From assembly GCA_964020155.1 (NCBI GenBank), contig OZ026555.1:2429282-2493281 (forward strand): DNA of 64,000 nucleotides, written 5' to 3'. A program made the position numbers and the translations under genes. Every line of letters begins with the position of its first letter. The stretch's first letter is position 1. This document shows, piece after piece, positions 56,201 to 64,000 of the stretch. The DNA is from Chondrilla cf. caribensis. Its lineage: Eukaryota; Porifera; Demospongiae; Chondrillida; Chondrillidae. The notes beneath the pieces were generated by a model. The model made no database searches. It was not told where the DNA came from and worked only from the letters and a program-made list of their open reading frames with translations.

Positions 56201-59200
56201 AGTAGGCGAGTCGCCGAACTTGACGATTGCAAAAATGTACACCTACGTAGTAATACCTAGAGTAACACCTACGTATCTCCTTTTCATCGCATTATAGTTC
56301 TTTAGAAGATGGTTTATTTGAGTTACGTGAAGCAGCGAATTCTCTTTTGTCGTCGTCGGGAAAAAGCTACATAGAAGACGATGAAACGACTGCAGTCGAA
56401 CTCTAACAACTACTTAAGAGTGAATTGTATGACGTCTCGCTATCCACAATACTCCAAGGAACACTCATGACGGGAGAAGAACGTACGTACATACATAGAA
56501 AGATCGTTTCGAAATAGCACTTCATTATAAAAATTAACATGTACGTAACAATATCTATGATAACAGGAGGTGTTGATTACGGTAAGAACGGGTACAGGTA
56601 TGGGTTCGGACGTACCCATACCCATTTCATGGGTGCTTCACACAATGGGTACTCCCGTAGAATGTTCAGTTTTATATGATTAGTACCGTATGCATGAAAT
56701 CGCAGTTGACATGGAACCTGTGTACATGCTGAATAGGGAACCAGTATATGTTGAAATCTTGAAGAAAACTACACAAAGTATGAATCATCACTTCCTTTCA
56801 TGGCATACTTACATACATTAACAGTCAGCCATTCTCAAACAAGTAGCATCTCCAATCAGGACAACACCTCTCTTAATTACTGTACTGAATGCAGTTAATG
56901 ATATTTATACTCAGATCAGCTGGGGACACAACCCAGTGTGTGCATACAGCAGTGTGTTATCACAGAGGGGGCACACCTACCAAAATATATACAGTATTGA
57001 ATAAAATATGTGAACCAGATAGTAGTCTGGCTCACAGACAATATAATAGCCTAAATTGTACAGCCATTAAACTGCTATATCTGTGTATGTATTGCTTCCT
57101 TAATTATTCCATTTAGCTCTGCAGTGGATGGGTTGTTGCGATTATCAACGCATAATCTGAATGGTTTGTGTCTATAGTATTCTGAGTGTGTCCTGCTTTT
57201 CCTCCTCGGTACAAATGGCACCATTATTTCATGCCAATAATTACTGACCTTATAAATTAACCACCTCGTTTTGGCATTGCCAAGCACAAATCAAGCATCA
57301 AACAAAAGTGTGATCGAGGGGGTGTCTGGTAACATCTGACAACATGGTTGACAACCATTAAGTAAATATTTGTGAATATAAACAGTGAGGCATTTCTGTC
57401 TCGATCTGTTACAAACTCCATTCAGAATTTCTCCAGTCAATATTGTTATATTATTTCAATAAGGTGGGTAGAATAAAGAATCATCCATTCGAAATACTCA
57501 TGTGAGAGGACAAATTTTATTTTAACATAAGATGCATGCATTATATTATTTATATATATAACTTTTCTTCATGTCCATACATACTCAAATCATACACCAC
57601 CCTTGTGACCCACACACATTTTATTACATTTTGATTGTTTACAAAATAAAGTCACAATGTTATGGATAACATGGTTGGTGTGCACTGTGCACGTCATACC
57701 TGAGACACTACATACGTACTATACGTAAGAATATTGACAATTGCTACACTACTGTGAATTATGACTTCCACTTGTTGAAATCATGCAAGGTTCTTGTCTG
57801 ATATGACTTGTGTATGTGAGTGTAAGTAACATTTTGACTCACATACACTGCTAATTTCCATGGTAATGGTTAATGGACATTCCAAATGCTTGCATAATCA
57901 TGGTAGTTGCAGTCTTGTATATACCCAGACAATTGTATGTATTACACTATTCTGGATGTGCCGATTTAATGTCGGTTAGCTTCAGGTACGCGGAAGTACA
58001 CAGATGGTAATATGTGCACCAGCAGGTGGCAGTTGCAATACTTCTGGCCAGTACTGGAAAATATTTGTAGGGACAGCAAACCTATCAATAATTCTCTGTG
58101 GGAGTTGTCAAACACAGGTGTAATGATATACTTCGCATGAATGTCTTGCTATGTCACTTGCTTTTAAATAGCAGCAAACTATCATCAAATCAATTGCTGC
58201 AAGATACAGCAAGTTTAGAAGCACACTGTAGCTTATAATCAAAACTTTATATTAGATCATAACAGTTTTCAGTAGTACAACCAATGCCCAGCTGTACAAC
58301 AGTTATGTCAACAAATAACAGTAACATCCAATATAATACACACCAAGTAGTAATACACTAGTGATCACTTACATTATATTCAATCTTCATCTTCACTGTT
58401 TTACACTTGCATTGTGACCATGCTTCACACAATTCCTTCTCATCCACTGGAGTATTGTCCTGGTCAGGAATGACGAGATGTAATGGAACAACTTCAATAA
58501 ATCATGTCATCTTGTTCAAAACTCACTGACAAACATTCCTCATAATACCGAAGGCATCTAATCTATTACATAGACATAGGAACCGGGGGGAGGGGGCAGG
58601 AGGCCCATGCCCCACCCGCCCCCCCCCCCCAGATTTCATAAGGGAGGGGTCAGAAGCGGAATTGGCCCCCATAGATTTTTAGCCCTTTCTCACCTCTGTA
58701 ATCTTTGACTCTGATACTAAGTATACAGCCCCTCTCACTGAAGTATATAGAATCAGTTTACAACATTTTTGTTCAGATCTATAGTCGATAAATACTGTTG
58801 TTCAAGATTCTGGTTTAGAGTCTTACGCGTGGAAGCCATTTTATTGATTGCGCAATCGACACGCGGCCTGATTGAGATTTTGGAAGAGTATAATCGCCCC
58901 CCAATTTTGAAAGTGTTCTACGCCACTTTATTACTACACAGTATACTAATTCCACCAGATAGGGGTTGCACTGGAATGAGCAGTGTTGACAAACAGTTTG
59001 AACAACACTACACTATTCAACTTTAATAGCACTTATATACATGTGGCCTAAGCCATTTGACAAATAATATAAAATATTGCAACCACAGTATTAATAGTTA
59101 TACATAAGCACTTTGTCCAAAGACGAAACGGAAAACCGTTTACACGAAAATGGCAGGCAAATGCGTGAAATGTCGATTGGAACCAATCGGAACACTGCCT

Positions 59201-62200
59201 ACAAATTCGAGCGATCACTTTTAGCTTTCAAGTTCCTGATCCCCTCCTCTTGAAAACAGCCGCAAATTGCTGGGGCTGTTGAAGCCGCACGAGTGAAAGA
59301 TGATAATCCTGAGCTTCGTGTATCTGCTGAAGAATGGCATATCGCTAAAACATCTATGTCACAGTTTAATCCTTAATACTAACAGCATCTACGTCACACT
59401 TCAATTTTATTAACGAGGGTGACTGAAATTTTTTGATATTAACACAGTTTAAACAGAATGGCATTCTATGAAAACAGTATTATAGTAGCATTTTACAAAA
59501 GAAAGACTGGAATGAATCAAGGCAGTTCGTATTCGTTCTTACAAACAGAACGGGAACCAACTTTTGCCTCCTACCATAAGTACAACAACTCTCACATACC
59601 CCTCACCATTCATTGATAAGCACTTGTGAGCACTCATTCAATCAACACTTTTAGGAAGTATTTATCTAACCTCTCGACAAAGGTACATATATAGCACCTC
59701 AGATTACTTATTACAGGGGTATAATCAATTCAGAGATCATTTCATACACTACAGTACTACACCAGGACATAGAATGGTGTCCTTAGTATAGAGGTTTTCA
59801 GATGTTCATAACAGAGAGGTAACACTGTATTATTTGTAACGACAGGTGTGATTGAAAGTGTAGGAACTGCAAGACCATGAGTATATATAATTTGAAGGTA
59901 TAATATAATGTAAATAAAGTATAACTAAACAATTTCAAGCTAATGAGATTCACATGCATAGATATAAATGCATGGTGGAATATAGCCAGATAGAATCATC
60001 ATGGTGAGGTTGTACAATATTCAGGAGTTCCAGCTCTTTCTATACAGTACACTGAACTTACATCAGCCAACTTCATGGTAACATCCAGTTTCTCCAAATC
60101 CTCAGCACCTCCCACTCCACAGAGGATTGCTGCCCACTCTGCTGGAGAGAGACGCAATCTCAACTGACTTGTGAGACGTGAAACCAGTAACAACTTCAGT
60201 AAAGACATCCATGATTCATCATATTCTGTGATAAAAATGGACAAAATAACAAAAATCAATGACTACAGATTTCGATTAGACCATAAATAGCTTTGAAGGA
60301 TCCAGTACATCCCACGCTCAAAGTGGTAATACAAACATTTTGTAGATCCAGATAATAAAAGATTGCTTCAACACACACTCATGTACATATAATATTATTA
60401 TTGTAGAGAATGATGTACATATGTCTGTGTGAAGGTTTAATTGTTGTTCTTATGAGTGATAATATTGTAGAGGCTCATTGCTACGTGGAATAACATGTGT
60501 ATTTCAGAAGTGAATAATGAGTAAAATGTGTACAAGTTGATAGTAGACCAGTGTGCAGCTAGGCCCACCATACTACAGTAATTTGGTAATTAGGATCCAA
60601 ACAGCTGTTATTTTGTTGTATGTTGTTGTGAACCCAAGCTTGGAGTAATCATGGCCACATACGGTACAATCAGCAGGTTCATTGTGACTACAGTGGCCTA
60701 TTGGGAACTAGTAACTGGAGAAGAAAAACTCTTGGGTCTGGTGGTTGGTGTGGGATAGCATACTAGAGAAGGTTGAGCACAGTAAGCGGACAGTAGCAAA
60801 AGAGCTATCATACATGTCAACAGTATGACAGGTTCAAGTGTGTCAACTTACCAGGGGAACAGTTGTACCCACAGTTAATCTCCAAGTGCTGTACATTTTG
60901 GCATAATGATATTCCCTTTAGTAGTGCCCTCACAGTAGACTTTTTAAACTCAGTCCACTCACCCTACAAGTGACCAAATGTAATATGTACAAAAGGTAAA
61001 CATAATCTCAACACAATGTGATGTAATTATAATTAAATATGCACAAAACTGTAGTTGACATAGAACCTGTGTACATGCTGAATAGGTAGCCAGTATATGG
61101 GAAATCTTGAAGAAAACTACACAAAGTACGAATCATCACTTCCTTTCATGGGATACTTACATGTGGCAGTCCCGGGTAGAAAATGAACATTAGTGCTTGA
61201 CAGTCAAAATAGTACTTTGTACAAAACTAGTTTCCAAGGACTGAGGCAACCTAAGAGCACTTCTAGCTCACCCAGCGATAAAGTTAGCCTGTCACTGTTG
61301 TTGACACTAAGAAACAACATATCCCAATGAGCTACACGTGGCCCAGCATGGTAAAGGCCACGGTGAAAGTATGAAACCCACACCCAGTCGATGTGAAGTT
61401 TAGCGCACTGATTTACAGCAATCACTTGAATACCGCCTTTTTTATTGTGTCCTGTCTCTATGATATGTCTACCTGTTCATGATATTTATCATACTCGGGT
61501 AGACTATAGAGCCAGAAAAGACTTGTGTATAATTTTATACTGTGTACAGTTGTATTAACAGGAATTTACAAACAACGTTGAATTACCATTTTCTCGAAAA
61601 GTTTACTACGGAATAACATTCGTTTTCTACCCGTGACTACCACACATATAGTGGTGATTTGAAGTATTGATACTAAAACTCGCAGGTCACTCCCAAGTGC
61701 TCACATGTGCTTGTATGTGTTCCCGTGTGCACTCATATGAGTACTTCAGCCCTTTGTTGTAAAGGCGTGAATTGTATTTAAGGTGTTTCAGATCATACTG
61801 TTAGGACCGTAAGTGCTAGAGTGCCACAGAAAAGTTCACTATCACATAAGATGCATGCACAATAATATGATTTGCACACATCGACCCACTCAATGTTGCA
61901 TAAGAGGAGGTTAAAATGTCACTTTTTATCTACACCATAAATATAAACAGATGGAACTGAACTCAATGGTTATTTATGAGAACTTTACTTCAGGTCCATA
62001 CATACTCAAATCATGCACCACCCTTGTGACCCACACACATATTTAATCACATTTCATTGTTTACAAAATAAAACCCCAATGGTATGGATAACATGGTTGG
62101 TGTGCACTGTGCACACGTCATACCTGAGACACATAGGTACTATAATACAAGAATAAGAATAGTATTATTAATTTTGTTTGCAGGTAATTTACAGGAACAA

Positions 62201-64000
62201 ACACAACACTACTGTGAACTATGAGTTTCACTTGTTGAAGCCATGCAAGATTCTTGTTTGCTATGACTTGTGCATGACAGTGTAAGTAACAATTTGACTT
62301 ATACCACAAATACTGCTAATTTCTCCCGCAGTGGTTAATCGAACCCATAAATGCTTACATAATTTTGCAAAATGTTTGGCACTTGGAGACTATACAGCTA
62401 GTGATTCATAAACGGTACATTCTACGACATTCAAGCTTGAAGTGTTAATTACTGTGAATTCTCCAACCCACCGTGCTTACTGTGCATGTTGTAGACAATT
62501 TCATGGTTAATTACTTTAATAAGTACTGTAAGTAATTTTAGTACACAGATGGTAATACATGCACCAGCAGGTGGAAGTTACATTCTGTCCATGTAAATGG
62601 AATGTATTTGTAGGAACATACACAGTACACATAGCAAATGTATGAGCAATTCTTTGTTAGAGATGTCAAACACAGGTGTAGTTACCATTTACATTTATCT
62701 CTTTCTACATCCTTTTCTGTTTAAATTGCAGCAAACTATCATCAAATCAATTGATGCAAGATACACCAAGTTTAGAAACACAATGTAGCTTATATTAAAA
62801 GAAGCCATTATCAGAAAACAACAGTTTTCAGTGGTACAGCCAATGCCCAGCTGTACAACAGTTATGTCAACAAATAATAGTAACATCCAATATAATACAC
62901 ACCAAGTAGTAATACATTAGTGATCACTTACAAGATAATCATTCTTAATCTCAATCTTCACTGTTTTACACTTGCATTGTGACCATGCTTCACACAATTC
63001 CTTCTCATCCACTGGAGTGTTGTCCTGATCAGGAATGATGAGATGTAATGGAATAACTTCAATAAATCATGTCATCTTGTTCAAAACTCACTGACAAACA
63101 TTCCTCATAACACTGAAGGCATCTAATCTATTACCATACGGTATACTAATTCTACCAGATAAAGGTTGCATTGGAATGAGCAGTGTTGATCAACGGTTTG
63201 AACAACACTACACACAGTCTATGTAAACTGTATACTATTCAATTTCAATAGCACCTACACACATGGTCACTCTATTCAACAAATAATATTATAAATTATT
63301 GTTACAGTATTAATAATTATACATAATACTAGTAAGTGAGCCCGCCTTTGGCGGACTCACCTGCTACAGCGAGTCGTTCGCATCTTCACTGGTGACAACA
63401 GAGGGTAGTTGCTATAACGACGGTAAGTTTAAATTTGATCGTTGGACGGCAGCCACCGAATCGCCCGATAACCGGAAGTCATTGGGACGATAATTAAAAA
63501 TGGCCATCATCCGCGAAGGAAAAACCGGAAATCGACGGTTCTCCTCATGGACAGTTAGACGGTCGATTTTAACCCGTGGAGGACACTCCCCGACCCGTAC
63601 TTCGTAATCCTTGAGAGTTTGGCGGCGCCCCGTGCAGTAGTTTTTGCCCGAATCGCGAACAAACAATTTCAAACGAACTGAATTATATATATAGATTATA
63701 CACTTTGACCAGCAGGTACATACTTGACAACATGTAGGCCAGATTGAATCTTATGCTAATCAGGGCCGTAGGAAGGGCATGGCCACTGCACTTTTTTGAA
63801 ATACTTGAGATTTTTATTTTATTTTATTGAATATTTCATATTTCTTTGTTTAACTTGATTTCGTTCAGTGAATCAGTCAAAATAAGTCTATAAGCAATTT
63901 TAACACTTCGTTGAGTGAAAACGCCGTTTTCTGATGACGACATCTGATATCATTCTTTATAAAATGGCAACTGCATACACGATCAGCTGTTAATTCGGAA
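53105..64000 (-). CDS. NLR gene 2, 3' exon-module array (partial, 5' end off window)
   Basis: Seven module exons, in transcript order L 63056-62932, E 60963-60852, Y 60225-60062, L 58491-58373, E 55855-55744, Y 54202-54039 and L 53223-53105. All have the same borders and phases as in NLR gene 1, with lengths of 112, 164 and 119 nt except the first L (125 nt, two extra codons). The NACHT exon must lie to the right. Module spacing is about 4.6 and 5.3 kb. The array ends just before the copy-2 hairpin, exactly as gene 1 does before 7614. Confidence 0.7.
53338..53710. repeat. Module-specific replacement with internal direct repeat
   Basis: Other modules have about 1 kb of different intron here (palindrome/MITE region). 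Within it, TATGGTTGATTAGATTTATT plus following sequence occurs twice (about 53430 and 53650). Confidence 0.55.
54039..54202 (-). CDS. NLR gene 2, Y exon, last module
   Basis: Encodes [20 protein letters not shown], then [20 protein letters not shown] and ELNVTMTLTG. Confidence 0.8.
54676..54743 (+). pseudogene. Ty3/gypsy reverse-transcriptase scrap
   Basis: Reads [20 protein letters not shown]. Of the three full-length scraps, this one keeps the W-A-P-P-I-V-P-V motif best. Confidence 0.6.
54767..55141 (+). pseudogene. Ty3/gypsy integrase fragment
   Basis: The frame reads GITRMRAIDRSYV, TGA (54806-54808), then WPVMDKQIEELAQLWFKCVS and CKSIPAVATLHLWVWPDNSW. The CVSC pair is the second half of the HHCC zinc finger. 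GHLDFVGPF carries the first catalytic Asp, and VDVHSYWPEV the second acidic region. The catalytic Glu is missing. It lies directly after the RT scrap and is found only in this module, between 54745 and about 55610, so it is either retained here and lost elsewhere or added later. Confidence 0.75.
55744..55855 (-). CDS. NLR gene 2, E exon, last module
   Basis: Encodes [20 protein letters not shown] then CQNVQYLVIDCSYDCSC. Phase 0 to 1. Confidence 0.8.
56104..56688. mobile_element. Deleted relative of the BEN/Tc1 element
   Basis: 585 bp between TA dinucleotides. The ends CGGTACTAATCATATAAAAC and its reverse complement are perfect over about 28 nt, followed by GTTCTACGGG / ATTCTACGGG. They share the CGGTAC terminus and TTCTACG inner motif with 29306-32606. 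Inside, from about 56309, the plus strand reads MVYLSYVKQRILFCRRREKA, the N-terminus of the same transposase family, then a short TTAVEL piece. The catalytic region and BEN gene are absent. Confidence 0.8.
56815..57555. other. Module-specific DNA, unassigned
   Basis: Replaces sequence found at 11210-12231 in module 3. Open frames (minus 57287-57075) are not recognisable. Confidence 0.4.
58373..58491 (-). CDS. NLR gene 2, L exon, middle
   Basis: Encodes [20 protein letters not shown] then [16 protein letters not shown]. 119 nt. Confidence 0.78.
58568..58937. mobile_element. Insertion specific to this module
   Basis: About 370 bp splits the ATCTATTACC...AGTATACTAATTC sequence that is intact in other modules. 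It begins near CATAGGAACCGGGGGG and contains long G and C runs. No clear terminal repeats or coding region. Confidence 0.5.
60062..60225 (-). CDS. NLR gene 2, Y exon
   Basis: Encodes YDESWMSLLKLLLVSRLTSQ, then [20 protein letters not shown] and KLDVTMKLAD. Confidence 0.8.
60852..60963 (-). CDS. NLR gene 2, E exon
   Basis: Encodes [20 protein letters not shown] then CQNVQHLEINCGYNCSP. Open and in phase. Confidence 0.8.
62932..63056 (-). CDS. NLR gene 2, L exon, first visible
   Basis: 125 nt, two codons longer at the 3' end than other L exons. Encodes [20 protein letters not shown] then [19 protein letters not shown]. Confidence 0.75.
63329..63695 (-). mobile_element. Non-autonomous Helitron with clean ends
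   Basis: Read on the minus strand, it starts TCTATATATATAATTCAG and ends with hairpin GTGAGTCCGCC AAA GGCGGGCTCAC, then TTA, then CTAG. It sits exactly between A and T with no target duplication. The empty site (GTGTATAA|TATTATG) is intact at about 8880-8905. 367 bp. The internal open frame 63672-63412 is unrecognised. Confidence 0.85.
63761..64000. mobile_element. Partial element starting CAGGGCCGTAGG, cut by window edge
   Basis: The sequence departs from the other modules exactly after TTATGCTAAT. The start resembles the CAGGGGCGTAGC end of the 18815 element. The right end is not visible. Confidence 0.5.

Noticed and set aside
58769..59026. Plus-strand 85-codon frame MFRSIVDKYCCSRFW
   Set aside because: Starts inside an insertion and ends in duplicated module intron. 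No family match.
62118..62309. Minus-strand frame [20 protein letters not shown] as an extra NLR exon
   Set aside because: The plus strand is equally open, no reliable acceptor is present, and one copy contains stops.

Overview
The window is eukaryotic, animal-type DNA. It is AT-rich, its genes are split into short exons with GT...AG introns and conserved splice phases, it is dense in microsatellites, minisatellites and small inverted-repeat transposons, and it has no operons. An expanded NACHT-type NLR family with death-fold neighbours and compact introns fits a marine sponge, and Amphimedon queenslandica or a relative is my best guess. That species call is inference.

Layout. (1) 0.4-5.4 kb, minus strand: a nine-exon gene (copy 1) encoding a Ser/Pro-rich protein with a C-terminal death-fold (CARD-like) domain. 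(2) 8.2-34.9 kb, minus strand: one NLR gene. Its N-terminal exons (34.9-29.1 kb) lead to a 1.7 kb NACHT exon (27.9-26.2 kb), then to leucine-rich-repeat-like exons that end in three tandem copies of an exon module (112, 164 and 119 nt exons, here called E, Y and L). A 3.3 kb DNA transposon (29.3-32.6 kb) sits in one of its introns. It carries a Tc1-type transposase and, convergently, a BEN-domain gene. (3) 35.7-42.4 kb, plus strand: exons of an M13 (neprilysin-like) peptidase N-lobe and of a SPIN90/NCKIPSD-like protein, scrambled by local segmental duplications and mixed with tandem repeats. (4) 42.4-44.1 kb: AT-rich spacer and a 24-bp minisatellite. (5) 44.2-64 kb: a second copy of the death-fold gene (44.4-50.3 kb) followed by the 3' exon-module array of a second NLR gene that runs off the right edge.

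The death-fold gene and the NLR 3' end were therefore duplicated together. All nine exons of the death-fold gene keep their reading frame in both copies. The intronic DNA of the modules carries the same old insertions (MITEs, a Ty3/gypsy reverse-transcriptase scrap), so the modules spread as roughly 4-6 kb genomic units. Later insertions make individual copies distinct: a clean Helitron, a nested MITE pair, a gypsy integrase piece, and a deleted cousin of the BEN/Tc1 element. The two most unusual items are the two-gene BEN + Tc1 transposon with a deleted relative 24 kb away, and the NLR/death-fold pair with its expandable three-exon repeat module.
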